Source of the DNA: Wenzhouxiangella sp. AB-CW3
GTDB lineage: Bacteria > Pseudomonadota > Gammaproteobacteria > Xanthomonadales > Wenzhouxiangellaceae
Assembly (NCBI RefSeq): GCF_014725735.1
Contig: NZ_CP061368.1
Coordinates: forward strand, 1,193,225-1,257,224
DNA length: 64,000 nucleotides
Direction of reading: 5' to 3'
Numbering within the stretch: position 1 is the first letter of the stretch; each line of letters starts with the position of its first letter. The notes below the pieces were generated by a model. That model was given only the letters and a program-made list of their open reading frames with translations. It ran no database searches and was not told the origin of the DNA. Of this stretch, positions 1-8,064 are shown piece after piece. A program made the position numbers and the translations under genes.

Positions 1-1
1 G

Positions 2-769
2 CGGGGCAACACGCCCTTCTATATCCGTGATGTTGCAGCCCTTCCCCCTGATGCCGAGTCCGAGCGCCGTCTGTTTGAAGGTCAGGAGATCGAGACGCTG
101 GTGACCATGCAGCTCAAGACCGGCGAGCGAATGATTGGCTTTTTCGGGTTTGATGCCTGCAAGCCGCATACCTGGGAGCGCGAACTCGATTCACTGCTGA
201 TTGTGCTGGCCAACCTGCTCTCCGACGTGTTCGAGAAGATGCGGCTGGAGCAGGAGCTGACGCGCAGTTCGCAGACCGATCCGCTGACCGGCCTGTTCAA
301 TCGTCGCTATCTGCTGGCGTGGTTGCGCCAGGTCATCGAGCGCTATCGCAGTGAAGGGGTGCCGTTTGCCCTGGCCTTGCTGGATATTGATCACTTCAAG
401 CAGTTCAACGACAGTCATGGCCACCTGGCTGGCGACGCCGTGCTTGAATCCATGGCACGGGTGGTAGATGGGGCATCGCGCGGCAACGACGTAGTCGGAC
501 GTTACGGTGGTGAAGAGTTCGTGATCGTTCTTGACGAGATCGAAGCCAGCGCCGCAGTGACCACGATGGAACGGGTGCTGGATGCCATTCGCCAGCACCG
601 TTTCGAGGTCGATGGCAAGACCTACAGTATTACGGCCAGCAGTGGACTGGTGGCCGCCGGCGAGTTCCAGTCCGACCAGATCGATACCGATGCACTGATC
701 GGGCAGGCTGATCGTCGACTCTATCGCGCCAAGGCCGGGGGCAGGGACCGGCTGGTGTGGCAGGACTGA
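2..769 (+). CDS. GAF-GGDEF diguanylate cyclase, 5' end outside window
   Basis: This is the C-terminal part of a protein that makes cyclic di-GMP from two GTP. The reading frame is open from base 2, so the true start lies to the left; the GTG at 101 is only an internal codon. The first ~85 residues look like the end of a GAF-type sensor domain. They are followed by a short helical linker and a GGDEF domain that begins at the DPLTGLFNRR motif. The active-site loop reads GGEEF and is preceded by RGND, a good match to the RxxD product-inhibition site, so the enzyme should be active and feedback-inhibited. The signal sensed cannot be told from this fragment. The next gene is on the other strand. 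Confidence 0.9.
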   Translation, partial: RGNTPFYIRDVAALPPDAESERRLFEGQEIETLVTMQLKTGERMIGFFGFDACKPHTWERELDSLLIVLANLLSDVFEKMRLEQELTRSSQTDPLTGLFNRRYLLAWLRQVIERYRSEGVPFALALLDIDHFKQFNDSHGHLAGDAVLESMARVVDGASRGNDVVGRYGGEEFVIVLDEIEASAAVTTMERVLDAIRQHRFEVDGKTYSITASSGLVAAGEFQSDQIDTDALIGQADRRLYRAKAGGRDRLVWQD

Positions 770-779
770 AACGGCACAT

Positions 780-3416
780 TCAGACCGACCCGCCCGGCGA
801 TGCCCAGTCCAGCCGCAGGCGGCGGGTTATCAGTTTCTCCAGCTCAACCAGCAGGAACACCAGCAGGGCAAAGCCGGCAATCGGAGCCCAGGCACTGGCC
901 GGCAGCGAGGCGGTGCCGAAGACATTCTGGGCAAACGGCAGATAGGTAAAGCCAAGCTGCATGACAATCAGCAGGCCAGCTGTCACCCAGGCCCATGGGT
1001 TGGCGAACAGATATTGCAGGGCCAGGCTGGGTGCCTGCCAGCGTCGACAATTGAACAGGTAGGAGATCTGGCCGGCGACCAGCACGTTGACTGCCATGGT
1101 TCGAGCCAGGGCTTCGTTGTCAGTGGCTTGCAGTACCGCACCGTAGAGCGAGAAGGCGCCGGCGGTCAGCAATAGCCCCACCCAGATCACGCGCACTGCC
1201 ACGAAACTGGTGACCAGCCCCTGGCTGATGGGACGTGGCGGTCGTTTCATCACGTCCGACTCCAGCGGCTCGAAGGCCAGCGCAAGTGCCAGGGTGATGG
1301 CGGTGGCCATGTTGACCCACAGGATCTGGACCGGTGTGATCGGCAGTGCCAGGCCGGCCAGCACGGCCAGGATGATCACCAGTGACTGCGCGGTGTTGGT
1401 CGGCAGCAGAAACAGAATGGATTTGCGGATGTTGTCGTAGACGCCGCGGCCTTCTTCCACGCCGGCCTTGATGGTGGCGAAATTGTCATCGGCCAGCACC
1501 ATTTCGGCCGCCTGCCTTGAAGCCTCTGTCCCCTTGATGCCCATGGCCACACCAATATCGGCCCGCTTCAGGGCCGGCGCGTCGTTGGCGCCGTCGCCGG
1601 TCATGGCCACGACCTCGCGTCGGGCCTGCAATGCCTTGACCAGCCTGAGCTTGTGTTCCGGCGTGGTGCGCGCAAATACATCGGTATCGCCGACCCTCCG
1701 GGCCAGCTCCTCGTCGTCGATCCCGTCGATGTCCCGCCCGCTGAGTGCCTTCGCGTTCTCGTTGCCGATGCCCAGTTCACGGGCGATGGCCACGGCCGTG
1801 GCAGCGTGGTCGCCGGTGATCATCTTGATGCGGATACCAGCGTCCTGGCATTCGCGGACCGCCGCGGGCACCTCGTCACGTGGGGGGTCGGCAAAGCCCA
1901 CCAGGCCGATCAAACACAACTGTTCCAGTTGGTCTTCGGGCTGGAGAGCCTCGGCATCTTCCGGTACATCTCTCCGGGCAACGGCCAGTACCCGCAGGCC
2001 TTCGCTGGTGAGTTGCTCGAGCTGGTTCTGCCAGTAGTCCAGATCGACCGCTTCGGTTTCATCCTCCGCATACTGCCGGTCACACAGTTCCAGTATCGCT
2101 TCCGGGGCACCCTTGACGCTGATCAGCCCGGGTGTGTGCACGGCCATGAACTTGTGATCCGAAGAGAAAGGGATCAGGCCCAGCCGCTTGTGGTTGGCTC
2201 TGAGCGTTTCGATATCCAGCCCGCCGGCCTCGGCCAGCTCGATCAGCGCGCGTTCGAGCGGATCGCCGCCGTCGCCACCGGGCTCGAAGTCGTTGCACAG
2301 CGCGCCAGCCTGCAGCAGGGCGTCGGCGGCCGGAGCTTCGGACTGTTCCTGTTCCGGTCGAAAGTCGGAATCGGGCAGCACCACGTGGCGGGCCTTGAGC
2401 TCGTTGCGCGTCAGTGTGCCGGTCTTGTCGCTGCAAATGGTGTTGACCGAACCCAGGGTTTCCACCGCCGGCAGTCGGCGAATGATGGCCTTGCGGTCGG
2501 CCATCTGGCGAACGCCAACGGCCAGGGTGATGGTGATGATGGCCGGCAGGCCCTCGGGAATGGCGGCCACGGCCAGTGCAATACCGGCCAGCAGACCCTC
2601 TGACAGCGGCAGGCCGTGGAACAGTGCGCCCAGCCCGATGACCAGAACGGTGAGCAGCAGGATGATCACCGTCAGCCAGCGGCCGAATACGTTGATGCGC
2701 TGCAACAGTGGGGTGGTGAGCTGCTCCACATGCTGGAGCATGTCGCTGATTCGACCCAGTTCGGTTTTCTCGCCAGTAACGGTGACCATCCCGGTGGCCT
2801 GGCCGTTGGTCGTCATCGAGCCGGAATAGATCATGGCCCGCCGGTCGGCCAGGTCGGTGTCTTCCTCGTCGGCCTCGGCACGCTTGCCGACCGGAACCGA
2901 TTCGCCGGTCAGTGCGGCCTGGTCGACGCGCAGACCATGGGTTTCAAGCAGGCGGATATCGGCGGGTACCCGATCGCCGGCACGAACCTCGACGATATCG
3001 CCGGGTACAAGCTCTTCGGCGGGGATGCTTCGCCACTGGCCGCCGCGCCGCACGCGCGCCTTGAGCGCCAGCATCTCGCTGATCGCCTCCATGGCTTTCT
3101 CGGCCTTGCCTTCCTGGATGAAGCCAATGGCGGCATTGATCAAAACGACAGCCAGAATGACCGCGGCATCGACCCAGTGATCCAGCGCGGCTGCAGCAAC
3201 GCCGGCAATCAGCAGGACGTAGATCAGGACATTGTGAAACTGGGAGAGAAATCGAAGCCAGCCGGGGCGGCGCGGCGCGCGGGGCAGGGAGTTGGGGCCA
3301 TGTTTTTCAAGCCGCTGTGCCGCTTCATCCTGCGACAGGCCCTTTTCGGACGTGGCCAGCTTGTCGATGGCCGCACTGGTTTCCAGTGCGTGCCAGTCCG
3401 CTTGCTTGTCGTTCAT
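780..3416 (-). CDS. P-type cation-transporting ATPase (type II, HAD-IC)
   Basis: An 878-residue ATP-driven cation pump of the inner membrane. Visible elements are a cation-ATPase N-terminal domain, TGES in the actuator domain (~170), PEGLP in M4 (~287), the phosphorylated aspartate in DKTGT (~330), KGAPE in the nucleotide domain and TGDGANDAPAL in the hinge. PEGLP and the overall layout are those of SERCA/PMCA-like type II pumps. However, the M5 segment reads PTNTAQS where SERCA has a glutamate ligand, and M6 reads NMATA where SERCA has NxxTD. Two acidic ligands are therefore neutral and Ca2+ cannot be assumed. It appears to be a single-gene unit; slyD lies downstream of its start on the same strand. 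Confidence 0.9.
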   Translation of the reverse strand: MNDKQADWHALETSAAIDKLATSEKGLSQDEAAQRLEKHGPNSLPRAPRRPGWLRFLSQFHNVLIYVLLIAGVAAAALDHWVDAAVILAVVLINAAIGFIQEGKAEKAMEAISEMLALKARVRRGGQWRSIPAEELVPGDIVEVRAGDRVPADIRLLETHGLRVDQAALTGESVPVGKRAEADEEDTDLADRRAMIYSGSMTTNGQATGMVTVTGEKTELGRISDMLQHVEQLTTPLLQRINVFGRWLTVIILLLTVLVIGLGALFHGLPLSEGLLAGIALAVAAIPEGLPAIITITLAVGVRQMADRKAIIRRLPAVETLGSVNTICSDKTGTLTRNELKARHVVLPDSDFRPEQEQSEAPAADALLQAGALCNDFEPGGDGGDPLERALIELAEAGGLDIETLRANHKRLGLIPFSSDHKFMAVHTPGLISVKGAPEAILELCDRQYAEDETEAVDLDYWQNQLEQLTSEGLRVLAVARRDVPEDAEALQPEDQLEQLCLIGLVGFADPPRDEVPAAVRECQDAGIRIKMITGDHAATAVAIARELGIGNENAKALSGRDIDGIDDEELARRVGDTDVFARTTPEHKLRLVKALQARREVVAMTGDGANDAPALKRADIGVAMGIKGTEASRQAAEMVLADDNFATIKAGVEEGRGVYDNIRKSILFLLPTNTAQSLVIILAVLAGLALPITPVQILWVNMATAITLALALAFEPLESDVMKRPPRPISQGLVTSFVAVRVIWVGLLLTAGAFSLYGAVLQATDNEALARTMAVNVLVAGQISYLFNCRRWQAPSLALQYLFANPWAWVTAGLLIVMQLGFTYLPFAQNVFGTASLPASAWAPIAGFALLVFLLVELEKLITRRLRLDWASPGGSV

Positions 3417-3537
3417 TCGCCTCCGGTCCCGTCATGTGGAATCGTCAGCTCATGTTAGCGGAATCCGGTCATGCCGGATGTGTAATCGAGTACGAACGGG
3501 AGCAGATTCCACCCCCGTTCGGCCGGGTGCCGGGTGG

Positions 3538-4005
3538 TCAGGCAGCCTCGACCGTACCCTGCTCGATCTCCGACTCGGTGGCTTCGCGCACACCCTTGAT
3601 GGCGACCTTGAAGTTGAGCACCTGACCGGCGAGCATGTGGTTGCCATCGACGGTTACGGTGTCGTCACCCACTTCGCGCACCACGACCGTCATCGGTCCG
3701 GCGTTGGACTCGGCACGGAAGCTCATTCCGGGCTCGACCTTGTCGACACCGGCAAAAGCATCACGCGGCACATCCTGCACCAGCTCGTCACGGTAAGGGC
3801 CGTAGCCTTCCTCGGGCTGGACGGCCACGTCGAGCTCGTCACCTTCCGATGCGCCTTCGATGGCTTTTTCCAGGCCGGGAATGATGTTCTGGTGCCCATG
3901 CAGGTAGACCAGCGGCTCGCGGCCTTCGGAGGTGTCGATCACCTGACCGTCGTCGCCCGTGAGTGTGTAGTCGATGGAGACGACGGAGTTCTGGGAAATT
4001 TGCAT
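3538..4005 (-). CDS. slyD: FKBP-type peptidyl-prolyl isomerase, SlyD-like
   Basis: A 155-residue cytoplasmic prolyl isomerase and chaperone of the SlyD/FkpB group. The N-terminal FKBP strand (YTLTGDDGQVIDTS), the YLHGHQNIIPGLEKA segment and an inserted-in-flap domain (residues ~70-130, with EEGYGPY and NHMLAGQ) are clear. The histidine/cysteine-rich metal-binding tail of E. coli SlyD is absent: the protein ends soon after the FKBP fold in EQGTVEAA. It is therefore more likely a folding helper than a nickel-storage protein. A 7-bp repeat array lies just upstream of its start, between it and the carrier gene on the same strand. Confidence 0.92.
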   Translation of the reverse strand: MQISQNSVVSIDYTLTGDDGQVIDTSEGREPLVYLHGHQNIIPGLEKAIEGASEGDELDVAVQPEEGYGPYRDELVQDVPRDAFAGVDKVEPGMSFRAESNAGPMTVVVREVGDDTVTVDGNHMLAGQVLNFKVAIKGVREATESEIEQGTVEAA

Positions 4006-4048
4006 TGATATTCCGTGGGTTGAGATGAACCCGTCAGTCTAACACGGC

Positions 4049-4200
4049 AAAGGTTTCAGGGTTCAGCTTTCAGGGTGGGCTTCGATTATCTTGGAAGCCG
4101 CTTCACACCCTTCAGGCATGACAAAACTCGAAGCAGCTCCAAACACATAACCAGGCCCGCCCTGAATCCTGAAACCTGACCCCTGAAACCTGAAACCTTG
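4049..4200. repeat. Heptad-repeat fold-back element R7-1
   Basis: The gap between the YfcC-like gene and slyD is filled by degenerate 7-bp repeats (GGTTTCA, GGGTTCA and similar). About three copies lie on the left and five inverted copies on the right (4157-4200). The arms end in GGGTGGGC and GCCCGCCC and enclose ~75 bp. The right arm stops directly at the carrier's stop codon. The enclosed core resembles that of the element at 11969-12115. Confidence 0.8.
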
Positions 4201-4203
4201 GAT

Positions 4204-5679
4204 TCACGAATACCCGATCGCCACCGCCACGCCGATGAACGTCAGTGCCAGGGCCGCGTAGATGCCGAGTATGGGCAGGATCCAGCGGGCCCAGATGGCC
4301 CAGTCGATGCGGGCGGCTCCCAGAACACCCATCAGGGTGGCCGAGGTGGGGATGATCAGGTTGGTGAGGCTGTCGCCCAGCTGAAAGCACAACACGGTGA
4401 TCTGTCGGCTCACGCCGACCAGGTCACCCAGCGGGGCCATCAGCGGCATGGTCAGGGCGGCCTGGCCCGAACCCGAAGGCACCAGGAAATTGATCAGTGC
4501 CTGAACGAAGAACATCAGCCAGGCCGAGATCATCTCTGGCACATGCGTCAGCCCGGAGGCGAGAAAGAACAGAATGGTGTTCATGACCGAGGGTTGATCC
4601 GGATCCGTGCCACCGAGCAGCAGCACCAGTCCCTTGGCCAGACCGACCACCAGTACCGCGGGAATCAGGCTGGCCGCGCCCTCGCGGAATGCGCGGGCCT
4701 GGTGATTGGCATCCATCCGATGGGGGCCTGGAAGCAGATAGAGCAGGCCGACGGCAAAGCCGATGGTAAAGAACTGTGCCGCGATTTCGGGAATGAAATA
4801 CTGGTGCATCGTCACTCCCCAGATCACCCAGGCGATGCCGGCAACGATCAGGGTGAGAGCGGTGGCGTCTCGCCAGTCGAAATCGCCGTGGGTGTCAGCC
4901 GTCACCTCGCTTTCGCGGAAATAACGGTCGGACTCATGGACCGGGGAGCTTTCCGGGTTGGCATAGACGCGCCGTGCCCACCAGATGGTCACGGCCATGC
5001 CGACCAGCGTGAACAGAATCCACATCACGACCCTGAGCGGCGCGCCCGAAAGCAGCGGCACATCGGCGATGCCCTGGGCAATGGCCACGTTGAACGGGTT
5101 CATCCAGCTGGCGGCGAAGCCGACCCGGCTGGCGACGAAAGTGACCAGCACGGCGGTGATGGCGTCATAGCCCAGGCGCACGATGATGGGCGCGAGCAGA
5201 ATCACGAAGGCGATGGTCTCCTCGCTCATGCCGAAGATCGCCCCGCCCAGCGAGAACAGGAAGAACAGCAAGGGCAGGATGACGATGGGGTCTTTCTCGG
5301 TGCGGCTGATCAGGGCGCGGATGCCGCGGTCGATGCAGCCGGTTTTCATGATGATGCCGAAGGCGCCGCCGATGACCAGCAGAAAGCCCATGATGCCGAT
5401 GGCTGCCGAGTAGCGCGACCCCGATATCAGGCCCTCGAACGGGGCATTGAGAAAACCCGTTCTTTCCGGGTCGGCATTGAACAACGGTGTGCCGGGCGGG
5501 CCCTCGTCGCTCAACTCGAAGCTCGACAGCTCCACTGGCAGGCGGTTGCCGTCTGCATCGAGTGTGACGTCGAAACTGCCGGCCGGAACCAGAAAACTCA
5601 GGGCGACCAGCGCCAGGGCCACCCAGAACAGGATGACCAGGGTGTCGGGTGTCTTGCGTGCGGATTGTTGTGGTGTCAT
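4204..5679 (-). CDS. YfcC/DcuC-family membrane carrier
   Basis: A 491-residue polytopic inner-membrane protein with about a dozen hydrophobic segments, of the C4-dicarboxylate/arginine-ornithine carrier superfamily that includes E. coli YfcC. Supporting motifs are GGAFGIIMKTG (~105), GMSEETIAF (~150), SWMNPFNVAIAQG (~190) and the C-terminal SGSGQAALTMPLMAPLGDL and LGDSLTNLI segments. These correspond to the duplicated substrate-site hairpins of this fold. The substrate may be a dicarboxylate or an amino acid; the sequence does not decide. Its start overlaps the end of aidB by 4 bp, so the two are probably co-transcribed. Confidence 0.85.
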   Translation of the reverse strand: MTPQQSARKTPDTLVILFWVALALVALSFLVPAGSFDVTLDADGNRLPVELSSFELSDEGPPGTPLFNADPERTGFLNAPFEGLISGSRYSAAIGIMGFLLVIGGAFGIIMKTGCIDRGIRALISRTEKDPIVILPLLFFLFSLGGAIFGMSEETIAFVILLAPIIVRLGYDAITAVLVTFVASRVGFAASWMNPFNVAIAQGIADVPLLSGAPLRVVMWILFTLVGMAVTIWWARRVYANPESSPVHESDRYFRESEVTADTHGDFDWRDATALTLIVAGIAWVIWGVTMHQYFIPEIAAQFFTIGFAVGLLYLLPGPHRMDANHQARAFREGAASLIPAVLVVGLAKGLVLLLGGTDPDQPSVMNTILFFLASGLTHVPEMISAWLMFFVQALINFLVPSGSGQAALTMPLMAPLGDLVGVSRQITVLCFQLGDSLTNLIIPTSATLMGVLGAARIDWAIWARWILPILGIYAALALTFIGVAVAIGYS

Positions 5680-7382
5680 GCCTCAGCCGGGGGCCATGTG
5701 CGGGAAACAATGGTGTCGAAATCGATTGACTCGGGCAGGTTGCCGAACAGCAGGCCATGACCGGCCGGCAGGCGGCCGGATACGAAGGCCTCGGCAACGG
5801 CTGTGCTGCCGGACTCGATCAGCAATATCGCCTGCAGGCACAGCGCCATGTCTTCGACCAGACGGCGGGCCTGCTGCTCGAGTTGACTGCCGCTGCTGAC
5901 GGCCTTCTTGATGGCAGCGATCCTGTGTGCCAGCCCGAGGTGGTCACCGGAGTGGGATTCGAGGCGGGCCATCAAGGCATCCAGGCAACGCGGTTCGCGT
6001 TGCAGCACGCGCAGCACGTCAAGGCATTGCACATTGCCGGATCCTTCCCAGATGGCATTGACGGGCGCCTCGCGGTAGATGCGTGGCAGGATGGATTCCT
6101 CCACGTAGCCGCCGCCGCCCAGGCATTCCTGTGCTTCATAGGCCACGCCAACGGCGCGCTTGCAGACCCAGTACTTGGCCACCGGTGTGGCCACGCGGGC
6201 AATCAGGGCCGACTGCTCGTCAGACTCGCCGCGCTCGGCCAGTCCGGCCAGGTGCAGGGCCAGTACCGTCGCCGCCTCCGACTCCACGGCCAGGTCGGCC
6301 AGCACGTTCTTCATCAGAGGCTGATGCACCAGTCGCTTGCCGAAGGCCGATCGGCCACAGCAATGATGCACAGCCTCGACAACTGCCTGTCGCATCAGTG
6401 AAGCCGAGCCGATCACGCAGTCCATGCGGGTTTCGGCCACCATGCGGATGATGGTGGCCACGCCGCGTCCGGGTTCGCCGACCATCTGCGCCCAGGTGCC
6501 GGGAAACTCCACTTCCGACGAGGCATTGGAACGGTTGCCCAGCTTGTCTTTCAGGCGCATGAGATGAAACGGGTTGAGGCTGCCGTCGGGTCTGAAGCGC
6601 GGCACCAGAAAGCAGCTCAGCCCCGCTTCGGTCTGGGCCAGGGTCAGAAAGGCATCGGACATGGGTGCTGAGCAGAACCACTTGTGACCGACCAGTTCAT
6701 ACTCCCGGGCCGGGCCCGGCTCGCCCAGGGGCGTGGCAGTCGTGGTATTGGCGCGGACATCCGAGCCGCCCTGTTTCTCCGTCATGGCCATGCCCAGGGT
6801 CACGCCCTTCTTCTGTTCGGCCGGCAGGAAGCGCGGATCGTACGTACTGGCCAGTACGCGAGGCTCCCACTCCGCGGCGATCTCCGGCTGCAGCCTGAGC
6901 GATGGCAGCACCGCGTGGGTCATCGTGATCGGGCACATGGTGCCGGCCTCGAACTGGCTGTGCACAAACATCATGGCCGCTCGGGCCACGCGTGCGCCCG
7001 GGCGCCCGGACCAGGTCAGCGAGGCCAGTCCATGACCCAGCCCCAGCGCCATGAGTTCATGGTAGGTCGGATAAAACTCCACCCGATCGACCCGCCGGCC
7101 GTGCCGATCATGGGTTTGCAGTCGCGGCAAGTGCTCGTTGGCCTGCTCACCCAGCCTGAGAATGTCGTGGCCGGCAACGCGACCGTACTCCACCACCTGG
7201 CCTTCGAAGGCCTGGCCGCCTTCGCGCTGCAGGGCCTCACGCAGTGCAGGATGCTGGTCGAATGCATTGTGGGCTGGTAGCGGGGGCGGCTGGTTGATGA
7301 CCTCGTGAGTGGTCGAGCCGCCTTCATGCAGGCGAGGGGTGGCTCCGGCGGATCCGTGATCGGGCGTCGTGGAATCAGTCAT
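5676..7382 (-). CDS. aidB: AidB-like acyl-CoA dehydrogenase-fold flavoprotein
   Basis: 568 residues, slightly longer than E. coli AidB (541). The early THEVINQPPPL segment, CPITMTHAVLPSL, KWFCSAPMSDAFL and the C-terminal YEAQECLGGGGYVEES and IWEGSGNVQCLDVLR motifs are characteristic of AidB. AidB is an FAD protein of the acyl-CoA dehydrogenase superfamily that binds DNA and is linked to protection from alkylation damage. The first ~30 residues are low-complexity and extend beyond E. coli AidB. It is divergent from an NsrR-type regulator across a ~100-bp gap and overlaps the downstream carrier gene by 4 bp. Confidence 0.9.
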   Translation of the reverse strand: MTDSTTPDHGSAGATPRLHEGGSTTHEVINQPPPLPAHNAFDQHPALREALQREGGQAFEGQVVEYGRVAGHDILRLGEQANEHLPRLQTHDRHGRRVDRVEFYPTYHELMALGLGHGLASLTWSGRPGARVARAAMMFVHSQFEAGTMCPITMTHAVLPSLRLQPEIAAEWEPRVLASTYDPRFLPAEQKKGVTLGMAMTEKQGGSDVRANTTTATPLGEPGPAREYELVGHKWFCSAPMSDAFLTLAQTEAGLSCFLVPRFRPDGSLNPFHLMRLKDKLGNRSNASSEVEFPGTWAQMVGEPGRGVATIIRMVAETRMDCVIGSASLMRQAVVEAVHHCCGRSAFGKRLVHQPLMKNVLADLAVESEAATVLALHLAGLAERGESDEQSALIARVATPVAKYWVCKRAVGVAYEAQECLGGGGYVEESILPRIYREAPVNAIWEGSGNVQCLDVLRVLQREPRCLDALMARLESHSGDHLGLAHRIAAIKKAVSSGSQLEQQARRLVEDMALCLQAILLIESGSTAVAEAFVSGRLPAGHGLLFGNLPESIDFDTIVSRTWPPAEA

Positions 7383-7485
7383 GGGTGCAGGGCCTGGTCG
7401 CTGGCATTGGTCGGGGAGTATATCGAATGCAGTGAACCGGCATGTGGTGCCACCTTCTTGACCAGTGCTGGGTTAGAATTGTCTT

Positions 7486-7935
7486 ATGCGCCTGACTCAG
7501 TACACAGACTTCTCGCTGCGCGTCCTGATTTACCTGGGCCTGCAGTCGGACCGACGCTGCACCATCCGTGAGATATCGGAGGCCTATGGTGTGTCACGCA
7601 ATCACCTGATGAAGGTCGTCCAGCAGTTGGCGGCGGAAGGCTACGTTGTCTCGACACGTGGCGTGGGTGGCGGATTGACGCTGGCGCATCCACCCGAGGA
7701 AATGATGGTCGGCGACCTCATCAGGGCCATGGAGCCAGACCTGGGCCTGGTGGAGTGTCTGCGTCCGGACAACGAATGCGTGATCACGGGCAGCTGCCGG
7801 CTTACGGGCATGCTCAAAGAGGCGCGTACGGCGTTCCTGGATACGCTCGATCAGTACAGCCTGGCCGATATTCTCCATCCCCGCCAGCTACCGGGGCTGA
7901 GCAGGAAGCTGGGCATCCGACTCATTGACGCCTGA
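7486..7935 (+). CDS. nsrR: Rrf2-family regulator, NsrR-like
   Basis: A 149-residue winged-helix regulator. It starts with the classic MRLTQYTDFSLRVLIYLG and has a recognition region around SRNHLMKVV. The three cysteines expected to hold a [Fe-S] cluster are seen in VECL, NECV and GSCRL (~91-104), with the spacing of NsrR rather than IscR. NsrR senses nitric oxide and represses NO-detoxification genes. The divergent neighbour aidB is a likely target. Start chosen at 7486, where the family's N-terminus begins; a TAGAAT box lies only 6 bp upstream, so the message may be nearly leaderless. Confidence 0.88.
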   Translation: MRLTQYTDFSLRVLIYLGLQSDRRCTIREISEAYGVSRNHLMKVVQQLAAEGYVVSTRGVGGGLTLAHPPEEMMVGDLIRAMEPDLGLVECLRPDNECVITGSCRLTGMLKEARTAFLDTLDQYSLADILHPRQLPGLSRKLGIRLIDA

Positions 7936-8064
7936 TTCCGGGGCTTTTCGGATGACCTGAAACCGGTTTCTCGGAAGTCGCCGTATCTTTCCGATTTCAC
8001 TTGAAAAAAGCCTTTGAAGGGTGCATGATTGGTGAAACCGCGAGGAACCGGGCGGGGTCGCATC

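Noticed and set aside
3502-3523. Rho-independent terminator after slyD
   Set aside because: GAACGGG/CCCGTTC forms a 7-bp stem but there is no T-run on the relevant strand.
4198-5760. Long top-strand open frame (520 codons) opposite the YfcC-like gene
   Set aside because: Antisense shadow in high-GC DNA; composition is His/Gln/Gly-rich with no domain, and the bottom strand encodes a clear membrane carrier.
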